Shown here: positions 19,120 to 28,574 of the stretch, piece after piece
How the letters are laid out: each line of letters begins with the position of its first letter
Position numbering within the stretch: position 1 is the stretch's first letter
Assembly (NCBI GenBank): GCA_029063085.1
Contig: JAIDOW010000026.1
Span: 62,001-126,000, forward strand
Source: Lachnospiraceae bacterium
GTDB taxonomy: Bacteria > Bacillota > Clostridia > Lachnospirales > Lachnospiraceae
Direction of reading: 5' to 3'
DNA: 64,000 nucleotides
Position numbers and translations under genes: made by a program
Notes under the pieces: generated by a model
What the model was told of the DNA's origin: nothing
What the model saw: the letters and a program-made list of their open reading frames with translations, nothing else
Database searches by the model: none

Positions 19120-21132
19120 ATGAAGATTACGTTAAAGGACGGCTCCTTTAAGGAGTATGAAAACGCAATGAGCGTATTAGAGATTGCAAAAGATATCAGT
19201 GAAGGTCTTGCAAGAGTGGCATGTGCCGGTGAAATAGACGGCAATGTGGTAGATTTACGGACTGTGGTAGATAAAGACTGTAATCTAAACATTCTGACTT
19301 TCGATGATGAATCCGGTAAGAAAGCCTTCCGGCATACTGCTGCCCATATTCTGGCACAGGCAGTAAAAAGACTATATCCTGATGCCAAATGCACCATCGG
19401 GCCTGCCATTGACGACGGCTTTTACTATGACTTTGATATGCCATCCCTTGGACGGGAGGAGCTGGACAAGATTGAAGCCGAGATGAAAAAGATCGTAAAA
19501 GAAAACATCCCCATCACAAGCTATACGCTTCCACGTGCAGAAGCTCTTAAACTTATGGAAGAGAAAAATGAACCTTATAAGGTTGAATTGATCAACGACC
19601 TTCCGGAAGATGCCGAGTTAAGCTTTTATGAGCAGGGGGATTTCACAGACCTTTGTGCGGGACCTCATTTAATGAGTACAAAGCCTGTTAAATTCTTTAA
19701 ACTGACTTCCTCCTCCGGTGCCTACTGGAGAGGGAATTCCGATAACAAAATGCTGACCCGTATCTACGGTACTGCATTTACCAAAAAAGATGATTTAAAT
19801 GAACGTCTTGAATTTTTGGAGAATATCAAAAAGCGTGACCATAATCGTTTAGGACGGGAATTAGAATTATTTACCACTGTTGATATAATCGGTCAGGGAC
19901 TTCCGCTGATGATGCCAAAGGGTGCAAAAATCATCCAGACCCTGCAAAGATGGATTGAAGACTTAGAAGACAATGAATGGGGTTATGTGAGAACCAAAAC
20001 CCCTTTAATGGCAAAATCCGATTTATACAAAATGTCAGATCACTGGTATCACTACAAAGACGGTATGTTTGTAATGAATGATGATGGTTCTGACTACGAC
20101 AGTGCACAGGAAGAACAAAATACTGTGGCAGGCGATACCGAGACAAAGTCCGGAAAAGAAGTTATGGCTCTGCGCCCTATGACCTGTCCTTTCCAGTATT
20201 TCGTATATAAAGCAAAACAGCACAGTTATCGTGACCTTCCATATCGTATGGGTGAAACTTCAACCTTATTCCGTAACGAAGATTCCGGCGAAATGCACGG
20301 TCTGACCCGTGTCAGACAATTTACCATTTCAGAAGGACATTTAATCTGTACTCCTGAACAAATGGTAGAAGAATTCAAAAACTGTATGGCACTGGCAAAA
20401 CACTGTTTAACTACTTTAGGTGTAGAAGAAGACGTAACCTACCACTTATCAAAATGGGATCCGGAAAATCCTGACAAATATCTGGGGGAACCTGAGGTCT
20501 GGGAAGAAACTCAGCAGCATATGAGAAACATCATGAATGAGCTGGATATTCCATTCACGGAAGATGTGGGCGAAGCTGCCTTCTACGGTCCAAAAATTGA
20601 TATCAATGCAAAAAATGTATACGGCAAGGAAGATACCATGATTACCATACAATGGGATGCACTCCTTGCAGAACGCTTTGACATGTATTATGTAGACAAG
20701 GACGGGGAGAAAAAACGTCCCTACATCATCCACAGAACCTCTATGGGCTGTTATGAAAGAACCCTTGCCTGGCTTATTGAAAAATATGCCGGTGCATTTC
20801 CAACCTGGCTGGCACCAGAACAGGTCCGCATCCTTCCCATCTCCGAAAAGTTCCACGGATACGGTGAAGAAATCCTTGCTAAGCTTAAGAAAAACGGGAT
20901 TCTCGCTACAATGGATGACCGCTCAGAAAAGATTGGATACAAAATCCGTGAAGCAAGACTTCAAAAACTGCCTTACATGTTAGTAGTAGGAGCTAATGAA
21001 GAGGAAAGTAAAACCGTTTCCGTCAGAAAACGGGGAGAAGACGGTGACCTTGGTTCTATGGAGCTTGACACATTTATTAACAAGATTTGTGAAGAGGTTC
21101 GGACAAAATCAAGGGTACAGATGGAAAATTAA
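19120..21132 (+). CDS. thrS: Threonine-tRNA ligase
   Basis: Charges tRNA-Thr. The 670 residues contain a TGS domain (1-65), the second additional editing domain (HTAAHILAQAV near 75; CAGPHL near 180), a class II catalytic core and an anticodon-binding domain (from about 565, VRILPISEKFHGYG). Zinc ligands seem conserved: Cys in RPMTCPF, His in EGHLIC and His in IIHRTSMG. The core is divergent from the common form (MGETSTLFRNEDSGEMHG) and carries an acidic insertion near residues 325-350. The ATG is used here; a TTG seven codons upstream is less likely. Controlled by the T-box. Confidence 0.96.
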   Translation: MKITLKDGSFKEYENAMSVLEIAKDISEGLARVACAGEIDGNVVDLRTVVDKDCNLNILTFDDESGKKAFRHTAAHILAQAVKRLYPDAKCTIGPAIDDGFYYDFDMPSLGREELDKIEAEMKKIVKENIPITSYTLPRAEALKLMEEKNEPYKVELINDLPEDAELSFYEQGDFTDLCAGPHLMSTKPVKFFKLTSSSGAYWRGNSDNKMLTRIYGTAFTKKDDLNERLEFLENIKKRDHNRLGRELELFTTVDIIGQGLPLMMPKGAKIIQTLQRWIEDLEDNEWGYVRTKTPLMAKSDLYKMSDHWYHYKDGMFVMNDDGSDYDSAQEEQNTVAGDTETKSGKEVMALRPMTCPFQYFVYKAKQHSYRDLPYRMGETSTLFRNEDSGEMHGLTRVRQFTISEGHLICTPEQMVEEFKNCMALAKHCLTTLGVEEDVTYHLSKWDPENPDKYLGEPEVWEETQQHMRNIMNELDIPFTEDVGEAAFYGPKIDINAKNVYGKEDTMITIQWDALLAERFDMYYVDKDGEKKRPYIIHRTSMGCYERTLAWLIEKYAGAFPTWLAPEQVRILPISEKFHGYGEEILAKLKKNGILATMDDRSEKIGYKIREARLQKLPYMLVVGANEEESKTVSVRKRGEDGDLGSMELDTFINKICEEVRTKSRVQMEN

Positions 21133-21145
21133 TTTTTGCTAAAAA

Positions 21146-21175
21146 GGCATTGGAGAGCTGACTCCAATGCCTTTT
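21146..21175 (+). terminator. Intrinsic terminator of the thrS operon
   Basis: GGCATTGGAG and CTCCAATGCC form a perfect 10-bp stem with a 6-nt loop, followed by TTTT. Confidence 0.9.
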
Positions 21176-21198
21176 CATAACGCTGATATATCCATATT

Positions 21199-21663
21199 TT
21201 ATGTGTATTTAAAAAATTCCATATGATGTTTACGGACATAATAAATTATTTTGTTTATAATTTCTTTGTCTCCATATTGATAGAAAAGATCATCAAATTC
21301 AGCATAGATTTCATCCATAAAACCTTCTTCACTAATACACTTGTCTCTCATCTCAGAAACAGGAATAAAATCTTTTGATAATTCTTCTATAATTTTTATA
21401 TATCTATCCGATACACAAAGTTCTTTTAAAGCCACCATAACTGTTGAATAACTGATATATTCTCCATATAAATCAAAAAATCCTATATGTCCTTCGCCCA
21501 TCACTTCAGCACAATATAAAAATGCAATTACTGCTGTTTTTTGTGTCTCGGATAATTCGCTAAGCTGACTTTCCTCATAAGGGATTATTTCTCTCATGAA
21601 GCACATAAATTTTTCCCATAATATATCGTCATTATTCAAATCAAAAGATTTTGTTACATGCAT
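21199..21663 (-). CDS. DUF4375/DMP19-like protein
   Basis: A 154-residue acidic, soluble, mostly helical protein. Segments such as YCAEVMGEGHIGFFDLYGEY and ELCVSDRYIKII resemble DUF4375 (DMP19) proteins, whose role is unknown. GGAGG lies 13 bases upstream of the ATG, somewhat distant. It follows the remnant of an Rpn-type nuclease gene by 23 bp. Assignment to DUF4375 is a recollection and moderately sure. Confidence 0.6.
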   Translation of the reverse strand: MHVTKSFDLNNDDILWEKFMCFMREIIPYEESQLSELSETQKTAVIAFLYCAEVMGEGHIGFFDLYGEYISYSTVMVALKELCVSDRYIKIIEELSKDFIPVSEMRDKCISEEGFMDEIYAEFDDLFYQYGDKEIINKIIYYVRKHHMEFFKYT

Positions 21664-21686
21664 ACCACGTTAAAAACCCTCCACAC

Positions 21687-22155
21687 TTACTGTTCATCTA
21701 AAATCTGTTCTACTTCTTCAACAGAAATCCCAATCCTGTCAGCAATTTCTTTTACTGACAGACCAAACTCATTATAGGTTATGACTCTTCCTTTCTGGAA
21801 TCCCTGCTCTAATCCCTGTTCCAATCCCTGTTCCAATACAGCTTGACTGACATTACACATATCACTCACACTCCTTCCAAATTCTTCATCCAACGGAATA
21901 TTATATTCCTCTTCCAAAATTTTCTTTTTCTCCTCAAAAGTGGATAATGCAGAAAATAATGTACCTAATAATCTATGAAGCCTTGACTGTTCACCTGTCA
22001 AAACCTTCTTTGATAAACGAATCATAACCACTGTCATAAGTACCTCCTGTTTCTCTGCTTCATTAATAGTGACGTCTATATCAAAGTGAGAAACTGAGCT
22101 CCGCCATATCCTCACTGGTATTCCTGGTAAGGATATTAAGCAAATCCTTATTCAT
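21687..22155 (-). pseudogene. Remnant of an Rpn/PD-(D/E)XK transposase-like nuclease, C-terminal part
   Basis: The readable frame (142 codons from a GTG) has the C-terminal features of Rpn-family recombination-promoting nucleases: EEKKKILEEEYNIPLDEEF, then the LEQGLEQGLEQGF repeat and a helix-turn-helix-like tail. The N-terminal nuclease domain is absent. Another frame starts at ATG 22155 with MNKDLLNILTRNTSEDMAEL and runs into a stop just where the second frame becomes recognisable, which suggests a frameshift. Full-length relatives are about 280-320 residues, so this is a decayed fragment. Confidence 0.6.
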
Positions 22156-22308
22156 TTACGGTTTTATCATATCATAATCATATCATAAAATCAATTTTCA
22201 TGAGCATTGTTCCCGCTTGAAAAAATTTCTATTATTACAGTATATGTTTTTTTTAAAGAATGCACCACATAGCGATCATGAGACATATCCACAACTATAA
22301 TTTCCCTA

Positions 22309-22337
22309 ATGACAAATTCTATGGTTTCCGTTATAAT
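22309..22337 (+). promoter_or_regulatory. Promoter of iorAB
   Basis: ATGACA (22309-22314), 17-bp spacer, TATAAT (22332-22337). The leader is about 60 nt. Confidence 0.75.
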
Positions 22338-22404
22338 AAATTTATCTATGCGTATATTTTAATGATACGGATAATACAAGCGAAGTTACAAAAGGAGGAC
22401 TCTC

Positions 22405-24144
22405 ATGTCAGAGAAAAAAATAATGCTCGGAAACGAAGCGATTGCCCGTGGAGCATATGAAGCAGGTGTCAAAGTATCTGCTGCATACCCGGGAACTCCA
22501 AGTACCGAGATTAGTGAAAATTTAGTAAAGTATCCTGAGATTTATTGTGAATGGTCACCAAATGAAAAGGTTGCCATGGAGGTTGCCATCGGTGCATCCA
22601 TCAGCGGTGTCCGTGCAATGGCATCCATGAAACATGTTGGTTTTAATGTTGCAGCCGACCCTATGTATACTGCCTCTTATATCGGAGCAAACGGCGGTCT
22701 TGTTGCCGTCGTAGCAGATGACCCCGGTATGTACAGTTCACAAAATGAACAGGATACCCGCCAGATCTGCCGTGCAGCACAGGTTCCCGTATTAGAGCCG
22801 TCTGATTCACAGGAAGCAAAAGATTTCATGAAATTAGCTTTTGAGCTTTCCGAACGATTCGATACACCAATGGTACTCCGAACCACCACTCGTCTGGCTC
22901 ACTCCCAGGGTGTTGTCACCTTAGAAGACCGTGTGGTACCAGAAGATAAAGCATATGAAAGAAATATCGCAAAAAATGTCATGATGCCTGCCAATGCCAT
23001 CAAACGCCACGTTTTTGTAGAACAGCGGTTAAAAGATATGGCGGAAGCTGCCAACACCTTAGATATCAATAAAATGATAATAAAGGATACCAAAATTGGA
23101 TTTATTACAAGCGGTATCCCATACACATATGTCAAAGAGGTATGTCCCGATGCTTCTGTACTTAAGCTTGGCATGGTACACCCTCTTCCAAAGAGACTGA
23201 TAGAAGAATTTGCTTCCAAAGTAGATACTCTCTATATCTTTGAGGAATTGGAGCCTGTAATTGAGGAACAGGTTCGTGCATGGGGAATTCCTTGTATCGG
23301 CAAAGAAGTCTTTACGGTTCAGGGAGAATACAGTGCTAACATGATCCGCAAAGTAGTCTTAAAAGAGGATTTACAGCTCAATACCCCTGCCGAAGTTCCA
23401 GCAAGACCACCACTTCTATGTCCGGGCTGCCCACACAGAAGTGTATACACTGTACTTAACAAATTGAAGATTCATGCTGCCGGAGACATCGGCTGTTATA
23501 CCTTAGGTGCCGTAGCTCCCCTCAGTGTCGTAGATACTACCATCTGTATGGGTGCTTCCATATCTTCTTTACACGGTATGGAAATGGCCAAAGGCAAAGA
23601 TTATATCAAAAACTGGGTTGCCGTTATCGGTGATTCCACCTTTATGCACACTGGAGTGAATTCCCTGATGAATATGGTATATAATCAGGGGACTGGAACT
23701 GTCATTATTCTGGACAATTCCACCACTGGTATGACCGGTCATCAGGATCACGCTGCAACCGGTAAGACCCTGATGGGCAAAACCGTTCCCGCCATTAACA
23801 TTTATCATTTATGCAAATCCCTGGGAATAGAGCATGTAATAGAAGTAAACGCATTTGATATCAAAGAACTTGAAAAAGTGATCAAAGAAGAAACTGCAAG
23901 AGACGAGGTTTCTGTCATTATCACGAAATCACCATGTGCACTGTTAAAAGAAGTACATTTCCCAAATAAATGTGTACCTGTGCCGGAAAAATGCAAAAAG
24001 TGCGGCATGTGCTTAAAACCTGGCTGTCCTGCTCTTACCAAAAATGAGGATGGAACCATTTCCATTGATGCAACCATGTGTAATGGCTGTGGATTATGTA
24101 AAAATCTATGTCCGTTTGATGCAATTGAGGAGGTGGCGAAATAA
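22405..24144 (+). CDS. iorA: Indolepyruvate:ferredoxin oxidoreductase, alpha subunit
   Basis: Oxidative decarboxylation of aryl pyruvates to aryl-acetyl-CoA with ferredoxin reduction, in anaerobic amino-acid metabolism. The 579 residues contain the pyrimidine domain (AYPGTPSTEISENL, SPNEKVAMEVAIGA), a TPP-binding domain (GDSTFMHTG with the metal-binding segment to LDNSTTGMTG) and a C-terminal two [4Fe-4S] ferredoxin domain (CKKCGMCLKPGCP; CNGCGLCKNLCP). GGAGG supports the ATG. It overlaps iorB by one base, so the two are translationally coupled. Confidence 0.96.
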   Translation: MSEKKIMLGNEAIARGAYEAGVKVSAAYPGTPSTEISENLVKYPEIYCEWSPNEKVAMEVAIGASISGVRAMASMKHVGFNVAADPMYTASYIGANGGLVAVVADDPGMYSSQNEQDTRQICRAAQVPVLEPSDSQEAKDFMKLAFELSERFDTPMVLRTTTRLAHSQGVVTLEDRVVPEDKAYERNIAKNVMMPANAIKRHVFVEQRLKDMAEAANTLDINKMIIKDTKIGFITSGIPYTYVKEVCPDASVLKLGMVHPLPKRLIEEFASKVDTLYIFEELEPVIEEQVRAWGIPCIGKEVFTVQGEYSANMIRKVVLKEDLQLNTPAEVPARPPLLCPGCPHRSVYTVLNKLKIHAAGDIGCYTLGAVAPLSVVDTTICMGASISSLHGMEMAKGKDYIKNWVAVIGDSTFMHTGVNSLMNMVYNQGTGTVIILDNSTTGMTGHQDHAATGKTLMGKTVPAINIYHLCKSLGIEHVIEVNAFDIKELEKVIKEETARDEVSVIITKSPCALLKEVHFPNKCVPVPEKCKKCGMCLKPGCPALTKNEDGTISIDATMCNGCGLCKNLCPFDAIEEVAK

Positions 24145-24716
24145 TGGCTAAAACAAAGAATATTATGATTGTCGGTGTTGGAGGGCAGGGAACCCTGCTT
24201 ACAAGCCGGATTCTCGGTGGTATTATTTTAACTGCCGGATATGATGTAAAATTATCCGAGGTACACGGTATGGCACAGCGTGGCGGTTCCGTTGTCACCT
24301 TTGTAAGATACGGTGAAGAAGTTGCAGAACCTATTGTAGAAGAAGGACAGGCGGATGTCTTAATTGCATTTGAACGTTTAGAGGCTCTCCGCTATGCACA
24401 TTTTTTAAAGCCGGACGGAGCATTAGTGGTAAATGATCAACGGATTGATCCGATCACCGTAGTGACCGGTGCTGCTGACTATCCTGAAAATATCATAGCT
24501 CAGCTGGAAAAAACTTATAAAGTTTACTCTGTAGACGCTGCTGCCGAAGCTTTGAAGCTGGGTAACTCCAGAGTGTTCAACAATGTTGTACTGGGTGTTG
24601 CTGCCAGACATATGGATTTTTCCAAGGAAGACTGGTTGGAAGTAATCGCCAATACAGTTCCTCCTAAAACAGTGGAGATTAACCAGAAAGCCTTTTTAGC
24701 CGGATTTGAACAATAG
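24144..24716 (+). CDS. iorB: Indolepyruvate:ferredoxin oxidoreductase, beta subunit
   Basis: The gamma-type domain subunit of the 2-oxoacid:ferredoxin oxidoreductase (190 residues). The glycine-rich start IMIVGVGGQGTLLTSRILGG and the conserved EVHGMAQRGGSVVTFVRYG, which contacts CoA in this family, are both present. It overlaps iorA by one base (TAATG) and has GAGGTGG upstream. Confidence 0.96.
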   Translation: MAKTKNIMIVGVGGQGTLLTSRILGGIILTAGYDVKLSEVHGMAQRGGSVVTFVRYGEEVAEPIVEEGQADVLIAFERLEALRYAHFLKPDGALVVNDQRIDPITVVTGAADYPENIIAQLEKTYKVYSVDAAAEALKLGNSRVFNNVVLGVAARHMDFSKEDWLEVIANTVPPKTVEINQKAFLAGFEQ

Positions 24717-24779
24717 ATAGTAGAAAAATACATTTTTCCGTGCTATAATAATCTTATCATTACAATCGGAGGTTCCAAT

Positions 24780-25121
24780 ATGTCAAGAAATTATATTGAG
24801 ATTGAAGATGTGCCCAAGGGATATGAAAGCAGGGTAAAACAGAATTTAAATTTCAAGACAGGAAAATTTATATGGCGCTGTCGTTTTACTACCGCATTAG
24901 ACCCCGCCACGATTAACTCTAATAACTTATTTGTAGAAAGTGAGACCGGAGATAAACTGGCTACCAAGTTTTCCTATAATGACGCGACCATGGAGATTGA
25001 AGTAGAACCATTAGAACCATATGCCCAAAATACTGACTATTACCTGAATATCACGACCAAAGTAAAGTCACGGGGCGGACAACATCTGAAAGAACCTGTT
25101 CAGGTTAAATTCCGCTTATAA
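24780..25121 (+). CDS. Small Ig-like (SbsA-type) domain protein
   Basis: A 113-residue single beta-sandwich domain. The pattern FTTALDPATINSNNLFV...LEPYAQNTDYYLNI is typical of the SbsA/Big_5 Ig-like fold usually seen in surface proteins. There is no signal peptide or membrane segment, so here it appears cytoplasmic, which is odd. CGGAGG lies upstream of the ATG and TATAAT is at 24744-24749 with only a weak -35. It ends at a strong bidirectional terminator. Confidence 0.7.
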   Translation: MSRNYIEIEDVPKGYESRVKQNLNFKTGKFIWRCRFTTALDPATINSNNLFVESETGDKLATKFSYNDATMEIEVEPLEPYAQNTDYYLNITTKVKSRGGQHLKEPVQVKFRL

Positions 25122-25138
25122 ATACCTTTTATTAGAAG

Positions 25139-25198
25139 GGGCTGCCGCATTAAGTTTTTTCTTCAGAGAAGAATTTTCTAAATGCGACAGCCCTTTTT
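25139..25198. terminator. Bidirectional terminator between convergent genes
   Basis: GGGCTGCCGCATT pairs with AATGCGACAGCCC (one mismatch). The stem continues inward through TTCTTC/AAGAA, with T-runs outside. It serves the Ig-like gene and the leftward amidase. Confidence 0.85.
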
Positions 25199-25216
25199 AC
25201 CGATTGCTATATATTC

Positions 25217-26005
25217 TTAATTTCCCTCTTTCCGGTATTTTTCCCTGTATTCCTCCACAAAACCCTTAAATACTTCCCATCTATCCCCATGCTCTACAAA
25301 ATATTTCGGACAGTTTTTTCCTGTCACATCATAATGCCTTATCAAATGATCCATATCCAAATGGTAATAATTCATCAGTTTCGCCACCAGATACACGCAG
25401 TTATTATAGGTTGCATCATTAAAATTACCTGTATCATCCGGATGACACATCTCAATAGAGATACAGATTTCGTTCAGATTATTGGAGCAGTATGCAATCT
25501 CATTACAGGGAACACACTGGATAATCTCTCCCTCCAGACCAATTACAAACTGGGCACTGGCAAAGGTCTCCTCTGTGTCCTTCAGGTTTTCAAAATAATT
25601 CCTGTTCTGCTCTGCCGTGGAACCCGGATTGGCTGTATAATGAATGACTATGTATTGCGGATTCGTAGTAAGTGCAAGCCCCGGTCTGGAAAAACGGTTT
25701 ACCGTTAGGAACTCCTCCGTTATGGGAAGTTCGGGAAATTTTTCAGCTACCCCTGCAAGCGGAGGAACCTCTATTTTCCTCTCTTCTGTAACCGGCTGTT
25801 CTTCTCTCCCTTTCATTTGCAGATAAAAATGCCGGAAAGAAAAAATAATGGCCAACAGCACCAGTAACGTTGAAAAAAACAATATCCCCGCTGCCGCCAG
25901 ACGTTTTTTCCGTTCCTTAACCCTCTTTGCTCCCTGTGTACCGTAATTTCCCTTTTTCCTGTTTTCATTTGTATTTTTATAAAATTTCTGATATTCCTGT
26001 TTCAT
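25217..26005 (-). CDS. Membrane-anchored N-acetylmuramoyl-L-alanine amidase (Amidase_2)
   Basis: A 262-residue protein with a basic cytoplasmic N-terminus, one membrane segment (AAAGILFFSTLLVLLAIIFSF, about residues 37-57) and an extracellular Amidase_2/PGRP domain from about 115. Zinc ligands are visible: His in YIVIHYTANPG, and His with the Cys region in IRHYDVTGKNCPKYF. NEIAYCSNNLNEICISIEM is the conserved middle. It cleaves the MurNAc-L-Ala bond in peptidoglycan. It is 40 bp downstream of the GIY-YIG gene, so possibly one transcript. Confidence 0.92.
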   Translation of the reverse strand: MKQEYQKFYKNTNENRKKGNYGTQGAKRVKERKKRLAAAGILFFSTLLVLLAIIFSFRHFYLQMKGREEQPVTEERKIEVPPLAGVAEKFPELPITEEFLTVNRFSRPGLALTTNPQYIVIHYTANPGSTAEQNRNYFENLKDTEETFASAQFVIGLEGEIIQCVPCNEIAYCSNNLNEICISIEMCHPDDTGNFNDATYNNCVYLVAKLMNYYHLDMDHLIRHYDVTGKNCPKYFVEHGDRWEVFKGFVEEYREKYRKEGN

Positions 26006-26045
26006 CTTTTATCTCTTCTTAAATATAGTAAATTTCTGCATTTTA

Positions 26046-26327
26046 TCAGCCCTTATGTAACGGATTCCCAATTAATGCAAGCTTGTCCTTTCTGGTTAAC
26101 CTTTTAATCTCATATTCCCTTTTCATTGCTTCCTTTTTTGATGCATAAGTCTCATAATACACAAGCTTCACAGGAAGCCTGGATCTTGTATATTTTGCAC
26201 CCTTTCCCTTATTGTGGCTCTCCACTCTCTTTTCCAGATGATTCGTCCAGCCGGTATAAAATGTTCCATCCCGGCATTCCACTATGTAGGTATATGCTAT
26301 ATCTTCCGTATGCTCTGTAGTCTTCAC
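26046..26327 (-). CDS. GIY-YIG domain protein (UPF0213/YhbQ type)
   Basis: A 93-residue stand-alone GIY-YIG nuclease-fold protein. The motif reads YTYIVEC...YTGWTNHLEKRVESHNKGKGAKYTRSR, with the conserved Tyr, Arg and downstream Glu (KEAMKREYEIKRL). Start is GTG with GGAG seven bases upstream. Small YhbQ-like members may act on nucleic acids, but their role is not settled. Confidence 0.9.
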   Translation of the reverse strand: MKTTEHTEDIAYTYIVECRDGTFYTGWTNHLEKRVESHNKGKGAKYTRSRLPVKLVYYETYASKKEAMKREYEIKRLTRKDKLALIGNPLHKG

Positions 26328-26392
26328 CTTTTATCTCCTATCAAACCTGTCAGAATGGAAAAATTCTGTTTTTTCCATGTCCGGATTCTTTA

Positions 26393-26697
26393 CTATCTCT
26401 TATAATGAAGTCCTTGATTTTGATATGCATCGCAGTTCTTGTATCTCTCCATAAAGTCAACCAAACCGGTAACGGCAGGCTATTCCTGTAAAACAACTAT
26501 GGTAAGGGCATCAAAGACGGATTTTCTTATAACCCTAGTATATTCAGTCTCCCAGCATTTGTGCATTCCATTTATCTTACCTGCCAGCTTTCCGATAACA
26601 GTATTATCATACCACAAATCTTGTCTAATGGTACATGGAAAAATCTTTCTTTGCACAACCCATATAAAAATAGCCCTTGCAATTTGAATATGTCTAT
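26393..26697 (-). pseudogene. Possible decayed coding remnant, unknown family
   Basis: On the minus strand one frame reads protein-like sequence on both sides of a single TAG: KLAGKINGMHKCWETEYTRV...LTIVVLQE, stop, then PAVTGLVDFMERYKNCDAYQ. I see no start codon with a Shine-Dalgarno and recognise no family. An 82-codon plus-strand frame over the same region looks less protein-like. The 26328-26780 stretch holds nothing else I can name. Confidence 0.3.
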
Positions 26698-26780
26698 GTT
26701 ACCGTAGAAATACACAGATTGTTCTAAATATCTTTTTTCAGCAATATAGGATCGTGATATCTATTAAAAAGGAGATTCAT

Positions 26781-27227
26781 ATGTTAGAAAAAGCAATTGA
26801 AATCGCCGTAGAAGCCCACAGAGGACAACTTGATAAAGCCGGGAAAATCTACATTCTCCATCCGATGCGTGTAATGCTCCGGGGACAAAATGAGACGGAA
26901 ATGATCGTCGGAATTTTGCATGATACCGTGGAAGATACGCCTGTCACATTGGACATGCTCCGTCTGGAAGGCTTCCCTGAAGAGATTCTTACCGCTATTT
27001 TCTGCATCACCAAAGAAAAAGGCGAGGATTACGGACATTTTATAGACCGGGTACTTACCAACCCACTGGCTGCACAGGTAAAGCTTTATGACATGGAGGA
27101 TAATCTCAATCGGGACAGAATTCCCTTTCCAACAGCCAAAGATGAAGCCCGTTTCCTCAAATATGAAAAATACCATAAAGTCATCCTGAAAAAAGTAAAA
27201 GAATATCAGGAACAGGGACTTCTCTGA
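26781..27227 (+). CDS. HD-domain hydrolase, MESH1/RelA-SpoT hydrolase-like
   Basis: A 148-residue single HD domain. The residues match the (p)ppGpp hydrolase-type fold: AVEAHRGQLDKAGKIYILHPMRV (first His), GILHDTVEDTPVTLDML (HD plus ED) and VKLYDMEDNLNRDRI (the Asp of the last helix). Such small proteins may hydrolyse (p)ppGpp or related nucleotides. AAGGAG precedes the ATG. Confidence 0.85.
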   Translation: MLEKAIEIAVEAHRGQLDKAGKIYILHPMRVMLRGQNETEMIVGILHDTVEDTPVTLDMLRLEGFPEEILTAIFCITKEKGEDYGHFIDRVLTNPLAAQVKLYDMEDNLNRDRIPFPTAKDEARFLKYEKYHKVILKKVKEYQEQGLL

Positions 27228-27274
27228 TTTTCAATGTATTACATCTTTTTCAGATATTTCTTTATACAATAGAA

Positions 27275-28528
27275 TCACCCGTCCAATCTATCATCCTTTG
27301 GCTTCTGATAAAAGCTTCCCCTTGTCACCGCACCGGCACCATATTTTTGTCTTATGGAATCTAATGCCGTATCCAGATTTTTCAATTTGTCATGGCTCCC
27401 CATATCAAACAGATTAAGCTGTCTGGTTCCGTTTTCTATCACCTTATTAGCACTCACCCCGATTAAACGGATTGGCGAACCGTCCCATAATTCATCAAAT
27501 AACTCACAGGCCGTCTTATAACATTCATCCGTTACATCCGTTGGGGAAAGCAGGGTTCTCTGGTGTCTCTTTACCACAAAATTACTATCTTTTAACTCTA
27601 CGGATAAGACCACTGCCTGCACCTCATCTTTCCGCATACGACTGCATACGGATTCACAAAGTCCCATGATCGTATGGTATGCATCCTCTGCTTCTTTAAT
27701 ATCATAAGGTATTGTCGTAGAATTTCCATATCCCTTCTGCACCGTCTCTGTCCGGTCCTGCAATGTCAGATCGATCCCATTGGCAAAATTATAGATAACC
27801 TCTCCGTGTGATTTAAAATGTGACTTCAAAACCGACAAATCACTTATCGCAATATCCCCAATCGTATGAATACCAAGCTTATGCAGCCTGACAGCAGTGG
27901 ATTTCCCCACATAGAATAAATCTTCTACCGGAAGCGGCCACATTTTCTCCTGAATTTCTTCCGGAAACAGCGTATGCACCTTATCCGGCTTTGAAAAATC
28001 ACTGGCCATCTTTGCCAGAAGCCGGTTGGAAGAAATGCCGATATTCACCGTAAAATGCATCGTTTCCCGCACCTCATCTTTTAACCTGTGTGCAAACGCT
28101 GCCGGATCTCCGTATAAAGCATACGTACCTGACATATCAAGAAAAGCCTCATCAATGGAATACTGATCTACTACAGGAGCATATTTTCGCAACAGTTCCA
28201 TCAGTTCTTTTGAGCGCTTTTTATAATACTCCATATGCGGCTTAAAGGAACGAAGTCCCGGACATTTTTTCATCGCAGAAACCACCGGTTCCCCGGTAAG
28301 GATACCATACTGCTTGGCTGACTGGGATTTTGCCAGCACTACACCATGACGTTTGGAAATATCTCCCCCAATAATGGCATCGATACAGCGGATATCCTCC
28401 GTCTTCCCTAATTCCTTCATGCGGTATAATGCTTCCCAGCTAAGATACGCATTATTGACATCAATATGAAAATAAATCGGCGACATTCTGTTTTTCATGC
28501 TGATTTTCAATCCAATCTTCAAAACCAT
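27275..28528 (-). CDS. dinB: DNA polymerase IV / Y-family polymerase
   Basis: A translesion polymerase of about 417 residues. Catalytic acidic residues are in YFHIDVNNAYLSWEA and DQYSIDEAFLDMSG; the helix-hairpin-helix segment is VGKSTAVRLHKLGIHTIGD; a little-finger domain follows to the C-terminus. The start is uncertain: ATG at 28528, 28498 and 28486 are in frame, and none has a strong Shine-Dalgarno. It is divergent from the acetyltransferase gene, with a 22-bp palindrome between their promoters. Confidence 0.94.
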   Translation of the reverse strand: MVLKIGLKISMKNRMSPIYFHIDVNNAYLSWEALYRMKELGKTEDIRCIDAIIGGDISKRHGVVLAKSQSAKQYGILTGEPVVSAMKKCPGLRSFKPHMEYYKKRSKELMELLRKYAPVVDQYSIDEAFLDMSGTYALYGDPAAFAHRLKDEVRETMHFTVNIGISSNRLLAKMASDFSKPDKVHTLFPEEIQEKMWPLPVEDLFYVGKSTAVRLHKLGIHTIGDIAISDLSVLKSHFKSHGEVIYNFANGIDLTLQDRTETVQKGYGNSTTIPYDIKEAEDAYHTIMGLCESVCSRMRKDEVQAVVLSVELKDSNFVVKRHQRTLLSPTDVTDECYKTACELFDELWDGSPIRLIGVSANKVIENGTRQLNLFDMGSHDKLKNLDTALDSIRQKYGAGAVTRGSFYQKPKDDRLDG

Positions 28529-28530
28529 AG

Positions 28531-28559
28531 TTTTCTAAATGCTTATTTTATGTTATAAT
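28531..28559 (+). promoter_or_regulatory. Promoter of the acetyltransferase gene
   Basis: TTTTCT (28531-28536), 17-bp spacer, perfect TATAAT (28554-28559). It overlaps the dinB leader on the other strand. Confidence 0.55.
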
Positions 28560-28574
28560 GCAACAGGATTATAC

